DNA of 64,000 bases from Herbidospora galbida. GTDB lineage: Bacteria; Actinomycetota; Actinomycetes; Streptosporangiales; Streptosporangiaceae. The position numbers and the translations under genes were made by a program. Shown here one piece after another: positions 1 through 7,838 of the stretch. Under the pieces are notes generated by a model. It did no database searches. It was not told the origin of the DNA and saw only the letters and a list, made by a program, of their open reading frames with translations. The stretch lies in assembly GCF_005233835.1 (NCBI RefSeq), contig NZ_SZQA01000001.1:496001-560000 (forward strand), written 5' to 3'. How positions within the stretch are numbered: position 1 is the first letter of the stretch; each line of letters opens with the position of its first letter.

Positions 1-911
1 GACAGCACGCGGGGCTGCGGGTCCTGGGCGGGCAGCAGGGGCAGTCCGGTCCAGTTCGCGTCGTGCATCTTGTGGTGGGCCATGCCGGCCAGCGGCCGAC
101 CGTCGGGGACCTGCATCTTCAGCAGGAAGTCGATCTCCCAGCGGGCCTCGTCGAGGATGTCGGGGACCCCGTTGCCGCGTTCGGGGATGGACATGGTGGC
201 GTCGCCGAAGGCCGAGGGGTCGGCGCCGGGGATGTTCCTGGCCCGCTCGTAGGCGTTGACCAGCTGCCAGGCCGACATGCCGCCGTTGACGACGTACTTG
301 CCGTGGTCGCCGGCGTCGTACCAGCCGCCGCGCACGTCCAGCCGGTAGCCGCAGTCGTTGCGGCACGGCACGTTGGCGTCGCCCTGGTTGGGGGCGACGT
401 TCAGGTGGCCGGCGGCGCGGGCGTACTGGCTGCCGCCGGCGTACTGGGAGGTGATCGCGATGCCGCTGCGCTGGTGGTAGAAGAAGGCCAGCGCGTCGTA
501 GGGCAGCTTCTTCCAGGCGGCCGTACCGATGTCGAAGGGGTGGCTGGACTCGTTGTTCACGGTGAGCACGAAATCGGTGCCGGTCCCCGTGTACGAGGAG
601 AAGTCGATTTTGTGGACGGAGTCTCCCGAGGGCGAGTCCGAGCCGAAGACGGTGGTGCTGCCGGTGGCCACCACCTGGTCGGAGCTGTTCAGCAGGCTCC
701 AGGCCAGCGGCGAGCTTGAGTTGCTGATCACGGTCGCCTGTTTCGCGACGCCGGGCGCGTAGGCGACCTGGTTGACCTTGATGTTCTGGCCGAGCGCCGG
801 GCGGACGAGCGCGTTGGCGGTGTCGGTGGTGACGATCGCGGTGATCGATGCCGCGGCCAGGGCGACGGCCAGTGCCGCCGCCGAAAGCCGCATCCGGCCT
901 GAGGTGTTCAC
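1..911 (-). CDS. Secreted GH9 endoglucanase, N-terminal part
   Basis: Likely cellulase cutting beta-1,4-glucan outside the cell. The gene runs off the left edge, so about 303 N-terminal residues are visible. It starts at GTG 909-911 after a good RBS (GAGGAC) with a signal peptide rich in Ala and Val, then an Ig-like CelD_N domain beginning around the motif IKVNQVAY, then the start of the GH9 (alpha/alpha)6 barrel with the family motif GGWYDAGDHGKYVVNGG; the Asp pair in DAGD contains the GH9 catalytic base. It is divergent from a LacI-type regulator at 1076, which may control it. No GAGAGCGCTCTC operator like that at the GH81 gene is present in the 164-bp gap. Substrate beyond cellulose-like glucan is inferred. 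Confidence 0.9.
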   Translation of the reverse strand, partial: MNTSGRMRLSAAALAVALAAASITAIVTTDTANALVRPALGQNIKVNQVAYAPGVAKQATVISNSSSPLAWSLLNSSDQVVATGSTTVFGSDSPSGDSVHKIDFSSYTGTGTDFVLTVNNESSHPFDIGTAAWKKLPYDALAFFYHQRSGIAITSQYAGGSQYARAAGHLNVAPNQGDANVPCRNDCGYRLDVRGGWYDAGDHGKYVVNGGMSAWQLVNAYERARNIPGADPSAFGDATMSIPERGNGVPDILDEARWEIDFLLKMQVPDGRPLAGMAHHKMHDANWTGLPLLPAQDPQPRVL

Positions 912-1038
912 GTGGAGTCCTCTCAACCCATGGGCTTCGCATCTTGCGACCGCCGGGCCGGAAGAAGACAGTTACCAGGACGAGGGAAAGCATTTCGTGC
1001 AGCTCACGGCGATTTCTGCGGCGAATGATTCTGTAAAT

Positions 1039-1069
1039 TTCACGACATTTTCCTGACGATCCTTAGAAT
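1039..1069 (+). promoter_or_regulatory. Promoter of the LacI regulator, likely leaderless
   Basis: TAGAAT at 1064-1069 is a good -10 box, with a weak TTCACG -35 at 1039-1044. Only six bases separate the -10 from the GTG start at 1076, and there is no Shine-Dalgarno sequence, so the mRNA probably begins at or next to the start codon. Confidence 0.5.
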
Positions 1070-1075
1070 CACAGC

Positions 1076-2131
1076 GTGACCGCCATCCCCCGCGACCCGC
1101 ATCCGGCGCCTCGTCCCCGCCAGGAGGTCACGCTCGCGCACATCGCCAAGCTGGCCGGCGTGTCCGCCCCGACCGTCTCCAAGGTGATCAACGGTCATCC
1201 GGGGGTGTCCAGCAGCACCCGCCGCCGGATCGAGGACCTGGTCAAGGAGCACGGCTGGCGGCGCCGACCGGACACCGGCGAATCAAGCGCGGTCGTCGAG
1301 GTCGTCTTCGAGTCCTTGGACAGCCTGTGGGCGCTGGAACTGATCCGGGGCATGGACGAGGTCACCCAGGCGTACGGGATGGTTCTGGGGCTGACCGACA
1401 TGCGCGGACGGCGCTCCCCGCACGCGAGCTGGATCGACCAGGTGCTCGCCCGCCGCCCGCTTGGGGTCATCGCGGTCTCGGCCGACATCGCCGAACGCCA
1501 CCACGAGCGCCTGGCCAGCCGTAACATCCCGCTGATCGCCCTGGACCCGCGCGGCGAGCCCGAGCACGGCGTTCCGTCAGTGGGGGCGACGAACTGGAAC
1601 GGCGGCCTGTCGGCCACCCGGCACCTGCTGGAGCTGGGACACCGCCGGATCGCCATGGTCAACGGCCCCGACACGCTGATGTGCTGCCGGGCTCGCCTGG
1701 ACGGATACCGCGCGGCCCTCGACACGGCCGGTGTTCCCGCCGATCCCGGCCTGGTCCGCACCGCCCCGCTCTACGTGGAGGGCGGCCGGATTCAGGGCGC
1801 GGCGCTGCTGGAGTCGCCTGATCCGCCGACGGCCGTCTTCGCCGCCAACGACCTGCAGGCGCTGGGGGTCTATCAGGCGGCCCATCGGGCGGGGCTGCGC
1901 GTACCGGAGGACGTGAGCGTCGTGGGGTTCGACGATCTGCCGCTGGCGCAGTGGGCCGACCCTCCGATGACCACCGTCCACCAGCCGTTGAAGAAGATGG
2001 GCACCGCCGCCGCCCAGATGGTGCTGACCCTGGCCTCCGGCGCGGCGCCGGCCGAGGACCGGGTGGAGCTGGCCACCCGGCTGGAAGTACGCGCCAGCAC
2101 CGCCCCTCCGGCCCCGCCTCGCCGTCGCTGA
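1076..2131 (+). CDS. LacI-family transcriptional regulator
   Basis: 351-residue repressor of the usual family length. The N-terminal HTH spans about residues 18-70 (VTLAHIAKLAGVSAPTVSKV followed by hinge helix), then the periplasmic-binding-like ligand domain to about residue 340, with the family ending motifs SVVGFDDLPLAQWADPPMTTV. It sits divergently next to a GH9 cellulase, so a role in sensing an oligosaccharide and repressing that gene is plausible but inferred. The start is GTG 1076, apparently leaderless. Confidence 0.9.
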   Translation: MTAIPRDPHPAPRPRQEVTLAHIAKLAGVSAPTVSKVINGHPGVSSSTRRRIEDLVKEHGWRRRPDTGESSAVVEVVFESLDSLWALELIRGMDEVTQAYGMVLGLTDMRGRRSPHASWIDQVLARRPLGVIAVSADIAERHHERLASRNIPLIALDPRGEPEHGVPSVGATNWNGGLSATRHLLELGHRRIAMVNGPDTLMCCRARLDGYRAALDTAGVPADPGLVRTAPLYVEGGRIQGAALLESPDPPTAVFAANDLQALGVYQAAHRAGLRVPEDVSVVGFDDLPLAQWADPPMTTVHQPLKKMGTAAAQMVLTLASGAAPAEDRVELATRLEVRASTAPPAPPRRR

Positions 2132-2191
2132 GTCACCGATCAGCTGACCGGCGGGCGCGGAGCGGGCGGTCCCCCCGGCCATCTGCCCGTG

Positions 2192-3124
2192 TCACCCGCC
2201 GGCACGGTGGCTGCTGGGAGACACGCCGCGGACCCGTTTGAACGCCACGCTCAACGCGAACGCGTTCGCGTACCCGACCCGGCGGGCCACCGAGTCGATC
2301 GTCGTGTCGGACGACCGCAGCAGGTCGGCCGCGAGGGCGATCCGCCAGCCGGTCAGGTACGTCAGCGGCGGCTCCCCCACCAGGCCGGCGAACCGGCGGG
2401 CGAAAGCGGCCCGTGAGGCGCCCACCTTCTCGGCCATGGACGCCACCGTCCACGGATGGGCGGGGTCGTCGTGGATCAGCCGCAGCGCCGGGCCGATCAG
2501 CGGGTCGCTCTGGGCGGCGTACCAGCCGGGGGCCCGCGCCTCGGGGCGGGCGAACCAGGCGCGCAGGGTCGCGATCAGCGCCAGGTCCAGGAGCCGGTCG
2601 AGGACGACCCCCTGTCCGGGCCCTTCGTTGTCGACCTCGTGGGCCAGCAGTTCCATGACCGGCGAGGGCGTGCTCGACCTCGGCACCAGCACGATGTCCG
2701 GCAGCGCGTTCAGCAGCCGGTCGCTGACCTCGCCGCTGACCTGGTAGGTGCCGCTGGCCACGACCGCCGATCCTTCGGCGGAGCGTCCGCTCGTACGCGG
2801 ACCGAGGCGCAGCTGGTCGGTGACGTCGGTGCCGTCGAGGGTGGTCAGCCGGTTGCCCGGGTTGACGACGATGTCGGGCGGGGTGGCCGGGTCGTCGCCG
2901 ACGGTGTAGTGGTTCGGGCCTTTCACGATGGCCACGTCGCCGGTGCGCAGCAGCACCGGTTCCCCGTCGTCGGGGACGATCCACGCGTGCCCGCGCAGCG
3001 TGGTGGCCAGGGCGAGCCGGGCCTCGTCGGCGATGCGCAGCGCCCACGGCGGCTGCAGGATCGCCTGGCAGAAGGCCGCGCTGCGGGCGCGTACGCCGTC
3101 GAGGAGGTCGGCCAAGGGGTCCAT
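2192..3124 (-). CDS. AraC-family regulator with cupin sensor domain
   Basis: 310 residues. Residues about 3-175 resemble the AraC-associated cupin domain (Cupin_6 type), and residues about 205-305 form the double HTH of AraC proteins (motifs WTVASMAEKVGASRAAFARRF and TIDSVARRVGYANAFALSVAFKR). Such proteins often control a neighbouring oxidoreductase, but none is adjacent here. The ATG at 3122-3124 has no RBS; a TACGCT box on the minus strand (3132-3137) lies seven bases upstream, which suggests a leaderless transcript. Ligand unknown. Confidence 0.88.
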   Translation of the reverse strand: MDPLADLLDGVRARSAAFCQAILQPPWALRIADEARLALATTLRGHAWIVPDDGEPVLLRTGDVAIVKGPNHYTVGDDPATPPDIVVNPGNRLTTLDGTDVTDQLRLGPRTSGRSAEGSAVVASGTYQVSGEVSDRLLNALPDIVLVPRSSTPSPVMELLAHEVDNEGPGQGVVLDRLLDLALIATLRAWFARPEARAPGWYAAQSDPLIGPALRLIHDDPAHPWTVASMAEKVGASRAAFARRFAGLVGEPPLTYLTGWRIALAADLLRSSDTTIDSVARRVGYANAFALSVAFKRVRGVSPSSHRAGG

Positions 3125-3131
3125 GTCTCAC

Positions 3132-3137
3132 AGCGTA
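3132..3137 (-). promoter_or_regulatory. -10 box of the AraC gene, likely leaderless
   Basis: TACGCT on the minus strand, seven bases before the ATG. No convincing -35 is visible. Confidence 0.35.
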
Positions 3138-3187
3138 GACGTACAGACATGGAATCAGCTGTGACGCACATGGATCGTCTTACCTGG

Positions 3188-4321
3188 TCACCTCTCTCGC
3201 CTGAGCCAGGTCCGGAAGGCCGCGAGGCCCTCTTCGGGGGCGGCGCGGCCGACGCCGATGCGGAAGCGGTCGGCGGGGGTGGGGGTGAGCTCCGATCGGT
3301 AGATGCTCGCGGGCAGCAGCAGGACGCCGGCCTCGTCCACGAGGCGGGTGCAGAACTCCTCGACGCCGTCGGGGCCCAGGTAGCGGGGGTAGGCGACGCA
3401 GCCGCCGTCGGGTGCGCGCCATTCGAAGAGATCGGGGAACTCCGCGAAGAACGCGTCGAAGACCGGCACGTTGCGGGCGATCAGGGCGCGGTTGCGGGCC
3501 AGGATCGGGGTGCGGGCCTTGAGCGCGATCCTCGCCAGCACCTCGCTCGGGGCGGAGTTGCAGATGGTCGTGTAGTGCTTGGCCCGCTCCAGCCGGGCGA
3601 GCAGGGCGCGGTCGCGGCAGGCGAGCCAGCCGATCCGCAGGCCGGGCAGGCCCAGCGCCTTCGAGGTCACGTTCAGCGACAGGGCCCGTTCTGACAGGTC
3701 GGCGGCCTGCGGCAGGGTGCGGGCGGGATCGCGTTCGAGGCCCCGGTAGACCTCGTCGCTGAACAGGTGGACGCCGTGCTCGTCGCAGATCCGGGCCAGT
3801 TCGGCGAAGTCGGCGGCGTCGACGACCTTGCCGGTGGGGTTGTTGGGGAAGTTCACCGACACGACCCGGGTGTTCGGCCGGATCGCCGCCCTGATCTGGT
3901 CGAGGTCCAGGGCCCAGTCGTCGCCGGGGTCGAGGGCGACGCCGGTGACCTCGCACAGCGCGAGCGGGACGGTCTCGGCCGCCTGGTAGTTCGGGGTCAC
4001 CACGACCGCGTGGTCGCCGGCGTCGAGCAATACGTTCATCGCCAGGTAGAGGGCTTCTTCGGCGCCCGCGAAGCACAGGACGTCGGCGGCGTCCACCTTG
4101 TCGTAGGTCTGGGCGACGGCCTCACGCAGGGCTGGGTCGCCGTAGGTGGTGGTGTAGCCGAGAGACAGGTTCTCGAACGCGGCCCGGTCGTCGTCGTCGG
4201 CCAGCGCCAGCAGGTCGCCGAGCGACATGCTCTGGGCGTCGGAGGCGGTCAGGTGGTGACGTGCGGTGAACTCCCACCGGGAGAAGTACGTTTCAAGGCG
4301 GAAGTCGGGCAGCCGGGTCAT
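3188..4321 (-). CDS. PLP-dependent class I/II aminotransferase
   Basis: 377 residues of fold-type I aminotransferase. Visible motifs are NPTG at about 161-164, DEVY at 189-192, the PLP lysine in SKALG at K221 and the substrate carboxylate arginine in LRIGW at R229. An open frame continues upstream to 4999, but the real start is the ATG at 4319-4321 because it overlaps the stop of the upstream regulator as ATGA, typical of translational coupling. The partner is a YheO/DauR-like PAS regulator, a family known to control D-amino-acid or amine use, so an amino-acid substrate is likely. The exact substrate cannot be read. Confidence 0.9.
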   Translation of the reverse strand: MTRLPDFRLETYFSRWEFTARHHLTASDAQSMSLGDLLALADDDDRAAFENLSLGYTTTYGDPALREAVAQTYDKVDAADVLCFAGAEEALYLAMNVLLDAGDHAVVVTPNYQAAETVPLALCEVTGVALDPGDDWALDLDQIRAAIRPNTRVVSVNFPNNPTGKVVDAADFAELARICDEHGVHLFSDEVYRGLERDPARTLPQAADLSERALSLNVTSKALGLPGLRIGWLACRDRALLARLERAKHYTTICNSAPSEVLARIALKARTPILARNRALIARNVPVFDAFFAEFPDLFEWRAPDGGCVAYPRYLGPDGVEEFCTRLVDEAGVLLLPASIYRSELTPTPADRFRIGVGRAAPEEGLAAFRTWLRRER

Positions 4322-4956
4322 CGTGCGTGGTCCTTCGCGTTCGGTGCTCTGAGTTCGGCCAGCAGGCCGTAAAGGGTCGATCGGGAGACCCGCAGCGCGC
4401 CCGCGACGACCGGGGTGGCGCGGCGCACGGCGAACACCTTGGCCTCGTCGAGCCGGGCCAGGACGGCGAGGCGGTCGGCCCGGGTCAGCCGCTCGACCGG
4501 ACGGCCGCACTCGCGTACATAAGAGCCGACGACGTGCTGGACGCGCTCGCTCCAGTCGTGCTCGAACAGCGGCTCGGGCCGGGAGACGGTCGGTGCGCCG
4601 AAGGCCGACAGCACGGCCGCGGCCTGTTCCAGCGGGGTGCGGTCGAGGTTGACGCACAGCACGACCGACGCCCTGCCGTCGGGGTCGCGCAGGATCGCGC
4701 TGACCGACGACAAGCGCCGGCCGTCGGCGAGCAGCTTCTCGTAGGGGCCGAACACGTCGGGGGCCGAGGGGTCCAGGGCGTCCAGCTCCCCCAGCAGCGA
4801 CGGATCTCCCGGGCCGCGGGCGCTCATCGGGTTCCAGACGGCCATGATCCGGTCGGTGCCGGGATCGTGCAGGACCACTTCGGCGTACGGGCCGAGCAGC
4901 GCCGCCACGGCCTGGCACACCGGCGCCCACGTCCGCACCCGGGGATCGTCGTCCAT
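4318..4956 (-). CDS. YheO-like PAS/HTH transcriptional regulator
   Basis: 212 residues: N-terminal YheO-type PAS domain (about 8-115, with HDPGTDRIMAVWNPM), then a C-terminal HTH of the DauR type (about 155-205, VAGALRVSRSTLYGLLAEL). It is the first gene of a two-gene operon with the aminotransferase (ATGA overlap at 4318-4321) and presumably senses that enzyme's substrate or product. The ATG at 4954-4956 is preceded after six bases by a TAGAGT -10 box, so the transcript looks leaderless. Two palindromes overlap this promoter and are likely its own operators. Confidence 0.87.
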   Translation of the reverse strand: MDDDPRVRTWAPVCQAVAALLGPYAEVVLHDPGTDRIMAVWNPMSARGPGDPSLLGELDALDPSAPDVFGPYEKLLADGRRLSSVSAILRDPDGRASVVLCVNLDRTPLEQAAAVLSAFGAPTVSRPEPLFEHDWSERVQHVVGSYVRECGRPVERLTRADRLAVLARLDEAKVFAVRRATPVVAGALRVSRSTLYGLLAELRAPNAKDHAR

Positions 4957-4959
4957 GGC

Positions 4960-4992
4960 TGGACTCTATGTCCAATCTGGATGGAACGTCCA
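4960..4992. promoter_or_regulatory. Tandem palindromic operators over the PAS-regulator promoter
   Basis: TGGACTCTATGTCCA (4960-4974) has perfect 5-bp arms with a 5-bp spacer. A second copy, TGGATGGAACGTCCA, lies at 4978-4992, 18 bp away centre to centre. The first overlaps the minus-strand -10 box TAGAGT (4963-4968), six bases before the ATG at 4956. This layout fits autorepression. Confidence 0.6.
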
Positions 4993-5170
4993 GTCGCATA
5001 CTTTATCGGGCGGCTGACAATTCGTCTGAGTTTTTCGTAAGTGAACACCTACAGAAAGGTCGATATCGAGCTGTGATATTCGACCGGTGAACCGCGCGGG
5101 CCGGTGGACCGTCAACCACAGGATCCTCTTCAGAAACAGAGGACACGCGGTTTTCATGGAAGGAATTTCA

Positions 5171-5920
5171 GTGGCTATCAGGTTGCCGGGCGGACGCACT
5201 GTCGGGATTTTGACCGTCGGCGCGCTCGCGGGTTCGATTTTCGCCGTCGGGGGGATGGCGACCGCCTCTTCGGCTGCCGACACCGTCATCTACGCCTGTG
5301 TCAACAAGAAGACCCGTTACGCGCGCATCGTCAACGCGACCACGAAGTGCCGCGCGACCGAGACGAAGGTCACCTGGGGCGGCCAGGGCCCGCAGGGCCC
5401 GGCGGGTCTCCAGGGCATGACCGGCGCGACCGGCCCCCAGGGCCCGAAGGGTCAGACCGGCCCACAGGGTCCCAAGGGTCAGACCGGCGTCGCCGGACCG
5501 CAGGGCGCGAAGGGCGAGACCGGCCCCGCCGGCCCCCAGGGCCCGAAGGGCGAGACGGGCGCGACCGGCCCCCAGGGCCCCAAGGGTGAGGCCGGCCCCG
5601 CGGGTCCCACCGGACCGAAGGGCGCCAACGGCACCGACGGCAAGGACGGCAAGGACGGCGCCCCCGGCAGCGTCACGCCGATCGTGAAGACCGGCGCCGA
5701 GACCGTGGTCGACAGCAGCTCGGACATCGTCCCGACCGCCTGCGACCCGGGCAAGAAGGTCGTCGGCGGCGGCTACGAGATCACCTACGGCGCCGACTTC
5801 GTCAAGAACGTGTCCATGAACAAGCCGACCCAGAACGGCAACAGCACCGGCTGGGCGGTTCGTGTCACGCTCGACCACAACAGGAGCGCCAAGCTCAAGG
5901 TCTACGCCATCTGCGTCTGA
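5171..5920 (+). CDS. Secreted collagen-like repeat protein
   Basis: 249 residues, probably exported. I chose GTG 5171 because GGAAGGA lies six bases upstream; ATG 5156 is in frame but lacks an RBS. It has a signal-like hydrophobic stretch ending near ATASSAAD, then a short domain with two Cys common in actinobacterial secreted proteins ([15 protein letters not shown]), then about 31 uninterrupted Gly-X-Y triplets rich in GPQ, GPK and GET, then a globular C-terminal domain of about 75 residues with two Cys ([20 protein letters not shown], and a final Cys near the end). The Gly-X-Y part should form a triple helix and the C-terminal domain may trimerise it. Cell-surface or matrix role is inferred. 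Confidence 0.85.
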   Translation: MAIRLPGGRTVGILTVGALAGSIFAVGGMATASSAADTVIYACVNKKTRYARIVNATTKCRATETKVTWGGQGPQGPAGLQGMTGATGPQGPKGQTGPQGPKGQTGVAGPQGAKGETGPAGPQGPKGETGATGPQGPKGEAGPAGPTGPKGANGTDGKDGKDGAPGSVTPIVKTGAETVVDSSSDIVPTACDPGKKVVGGGYEITYGADFVKNVSMNKPTQNGNSTGWAVRVTLDHNRSAKLKVYAICV

Positions 5921-5931
5921 CTCATCGTGTG

Positions 5932-5962
5932 AAAGCTCTTCCGGGTCGACCGAAAGGGCTTT
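5932..5962 (+). terminator. Rho-independent terminator after the collagen-like gene
   Basis: AAAGCTCTT (5932-5940) pairs with AAGGGCTTT (5954-5962), nine pairs with one G-U, 13-base loop, followed by TTCC. It lies 12 bases after the stop codon. Confidence 0.6.
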
Positions 5963-6007
5963 TCCATGAGCAGCAGTTCTCCTTGTCGGGACATGGGATT
6001 GTCTCCC

Positions 6008-6067
6008 TGCATCGATGAACGTCGAAGTAGGCCCAGTTTGCGCACATGCATCGATGAGTGTCAATAT
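6008..6067 (+). promoter_or_regulatory. ars operon promoter with ArsR operator repeats
   Basis: TGCATCGATGA occurs twice as a direct repeat (6008-6018 and 6047-6057), each centred on the palindrome CATCGATG. A promoter can be read as TTGCGC (6038-6043), 18-bp spacer, CAATAT (6062-6067), then six bases to the ATG at 6074, so the operon start appears leaderless. The second repeat lies between -35 and -10, where a bound ArsR would block polymerase. Confidence 0.6.
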
Positions 6068-6073
6068 CGACCC

Positions 6074-6418
6074 ATGTCGAAGCAGACCTCATGCTGCGCT
6101 CCGCTGGCCCGCGAACCCATCGGCAAGGACGACGCGGCCGAGCTGGCGAAGGTCCTCAAAGCGGTCGCCGACCCCGTCCGGCTGCGCCTGCTGTCGCTCA
6201 TCGCCGCCCGCGACGAGGACACCTGCGTCTGCGACCTGCTCCCCGAGTTCGACCTGTCCCAGCCGACCATCTCCCACCACCTGAAGATCCTCCGCGAGGC
6301 GGGGCTGATCGAGTCGGAGCGCCGGGGCACATGGGTCTACTCGTGGGTGATCCCGCAGGCCCTCGACCGGCTGTCGGCCCTGTTCACCACGGCTCCGGCG
6401 GAAACGGGCGCGCGTTGA
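6074..6418 (+). CDS. arsR: ArsR-family arsenic-responsive repressor
   Basis: 114-residue winged-helix repressor and first gene of the arsenic operon. ATG 6074 was chosen over the longer open frame because it gives the usual ArsR length and sits just after a promoter. The HTH is at about 52-85 (DLSQPTISHHLKILREAGLI). Candidate As(III) ligands are the Cys pair in SCC at residues 6-8 and CVC in DEDTCVCDLL. Its stop overlaps the TTG start of the aquaporin gene. It should leave DNA when arsenite binds, inducing the operon. Confidence 0.92.
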   Translation: MSKQTSCCAPLAREPIGKDDAAELAKVLKAVADPVRLRLLSLIAARDEDTCVCDLLPEFDLSQPTISHHLKILREAGLIESERRGTWVYSWVIPQALDRLSALFTTAPAETGAR

Positions 6419-7104
6419 GCCCCCTGGCCCGACGCGCCACGGCCGAGTTCGCCGGGACCGGCCTGCTCGTCACCGTGGTGGTCGGGTCGGGCATCGCCGC
6501 CGCCCGCCTGTCCCCCGGCGACGTCGGCCTGCAACTGGCCGAGAACGCCGCCGCGACCGCCGCCGGCCTGGCCGTGATCATCCTGATGGTCGGACCGGTC
6601 TCGGGCGCGCACCTCAACCCCGTCGTCTCCCTCGTCGACTGGGCGCTGGGCCGACGCGACGGGACCGGCCTGTCGTCGGTGACCCTCGGGGTGTACGCGC
6701 TGGCCCAGACCACGGGCGCGGTCGGCGGGGCGGTGCTGGCCAACCTGATGTTCGATCTGCCCGCCGTCACCGTCTCCACCACCGTCCGGTCCGGCCCCTC
6801 GCTGTGGCTGGCCGAGGCGGTCGCCACCGCCGGGCTCATCGCCCTGATCCTCAGCCTGGTCCGCACCGGCCGCGCCCATCTGGCCGCCCCGGCGGTCGGG
6901 GCCTACATCGGGTCGGCCTACTGGTTCACCTCGTCCACGTCCTTCGCCAACCCGGCCGTGACCGTCGGGCGCGTCTTCAGCGACACCTTCGCCGGGATCG
7001 CGCCCGGCTCCGTCGCGCCGTTCGTCGCGGCCCAGTTCGCCGGCGCGGTCGCCGGCGCCGGCCTGGCCCTCGTCCTTCACCCCGCGTCCAAGGAGTCCGT
7101 ATGA
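6415..7104 (+). CDS. aqpS: MIP-family channel, AqpS-like arsenite channel
   Basis: 229-residue aquaglyceroporin-family membrane channel starting at TTG 6415, overlapping the arsR stop by four bases. The two pore motifs are visible as HLNPVVS (first NPA changed to NPV) and FANPAVT, with about six hydrophobic segments around them. In Sinorhizobium a homologous channel lets arsenite made by ArsC flow out of the cell and replaces the usual ArsB pump; the same role is inferred here because it lies between arsR and arsC and no arsB or acr3 is present. Its stop overlaps the arsC start as ATGA. Confidence 0.88.
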   Translation: MSPLARRATAEFAGTGLLVTVVVGSGIAAARLSPGDVGLQLAENAAATAAGLAVIILMVGPVSGAHLNPVVSLVDWALGRRDGTGLSSVTLGVYALAQTTGAVGGAVLANLMFDLPAVTVSTTVRSGPSLWLAEAVATAGLIALILSLVRTGRAHLAAPAVGAYIGSAYWFTSSTSFANPAVTVGRVFSDTFAGIAPGSVAPFVAAQFAGAVAGAGLALVLHPASKESV

Positions 7105-7517
7105 CCGCCGCCGTGCCCGAAGTACTGTTCGTCTGCGTCCACAACGCCGGGCGCTCCCAGATGGCCGCCGCCCTGCTCGACCACCACGCCAAAGGCTCCG
7201 TCGTGGTGCGGTCGGCCGGGTCGGCGCCCGCCGCGAGCGTCAATCCCGCCGTCATCGCCGTCATGGACGAGATCGGGCTCGACCTGTCGAAGGCGTTCCC
7301 CAAGCCGCTGACCGACGAGGCCGTGCAGGCATCCGACGTGGTGATCACCATGGGCTGCGGCGACGCCTGCCCGTTCTACCCGGGCAAGCGCTACCTCGAT
7401 TGGGAGCTCCCCGACCCCGCCGGGAAGGGCGTCGACGACGTGCGCCCGATCCGTGACGAGATCGAGCGCCGGGTCCTGACCTTGCTCCAGGAGCTTTCAT
7501 CGCCTATCGTCGATTGA
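7101..7517 (+). CDS. arsC: Arsenate reductase, low-molecular-weight phosphatase type
   Basis: 138 residues. Reduces arsenate to arsenite in the cytoplasm. The phosphatase P-loop CX5R is CVHNAGR at 12-18, followed by Ser. Two further cysteines in MGCGDACP (C86, C90) fit the redox cysteines of thioredoxin- or mycothiol-linked enzymes, and the catalytic Asp is in ELPDP (D105). The start ATG 7101 overlaps the aqpS stop. Whether thioredoxin or mycothiol is the reductant cannot be decided from sequence alone. Confidence 0.93.
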   Translation: MTAAVPEVLFVCVHNAGRSQMAAALLDHHAKGSVVVRSAGSAPAASVNPAVIAVMDEIGLDLSKAFPKPLTDEAVQASDVVITMGCGDACPFYPGKRYLDWELPDPAGKGVDDVRPIRDEIERRVLTLLQELSSPIVD

Positions 7518-7520
7518 CGA
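7507..7520. promoter_or_regulatory. Inverted repeat at the second arsR start
   Basis: TCGTC-GATT-GACGA is a perfect 5-bp inverted repeat overlapping the arsC stop and the second arsR start. It could be an internal operator; its half-sites resemble but do not match the upstream ars repeats. Confidence 0.35.
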
Positions 7521-7828
7521 TGAATGGACCGCTCGACCGCGACACCGCCGAGAAGTACGCCGCCTGTTTCCGCGCCCTGGCCGACGCCACCCGCGTGCAG
7601 ATCGTGACCCTGCTCGCCCGTGCCGGACGGCCGATGTCGGTGAAGGAGATCGTCGAGGCCGTCGACGTCGGCCAGTCGACCGTCTCGGCGCACCTGAAGA
7701 TCCTCTCCGACGTGCGGTTCGTCCTGGCCGACCGGCGCGGGGTCTCGCGCTTCTACCGGATCAACGAGGCCTGCGTCGACTACTTCCCGACCGCCGCCGA
7801 CGTGGTCATGGGACGCCCCATCTCCTGA
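7520..7828 (+). CDS. Second ArsR-family repressor of the ars operon
   Basis: 102 residues from ATG 7520; a TTG six bases earlier (7514) overlaps the arsC stop and is an equally possible start. The winged helix is seen in QSTVSAHLKILSDVRFVLADRR. The C-terminal ACVDYFPTAADVVMG stretch is typical of ArsR-like proteins found with arsenical-modifying genes. It precedes arsN by ten bases. Single Cys residues near the N-terminus (YAACFRAL) and in ACVDYFP may form a metalloid site. Having two ArsR proteins in one operon suggests two inputs, for example inorganic and organic arsenicals. Confidence 0.85.
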   Translation: MNGPLDRDTAEKYAACFRALADATRVQIVTLLARAGRPMSVKEIVEAVDVGQSTVSAHLKILSDVRFVLADRRGVSRFYRINEACVDYFPTAADVVMGRPIS

Positions 7829-7838
7829 GGAGACCGGC

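Noticed and set aside
4322-4999. N-terminal extension of the aminotransferase frame
   Set aside because: It overlaps the whole PAS regulator in another frame and reads as Arg/Gly/Pro-rich noise; the ATGA-coupled start at 4321 is much better.
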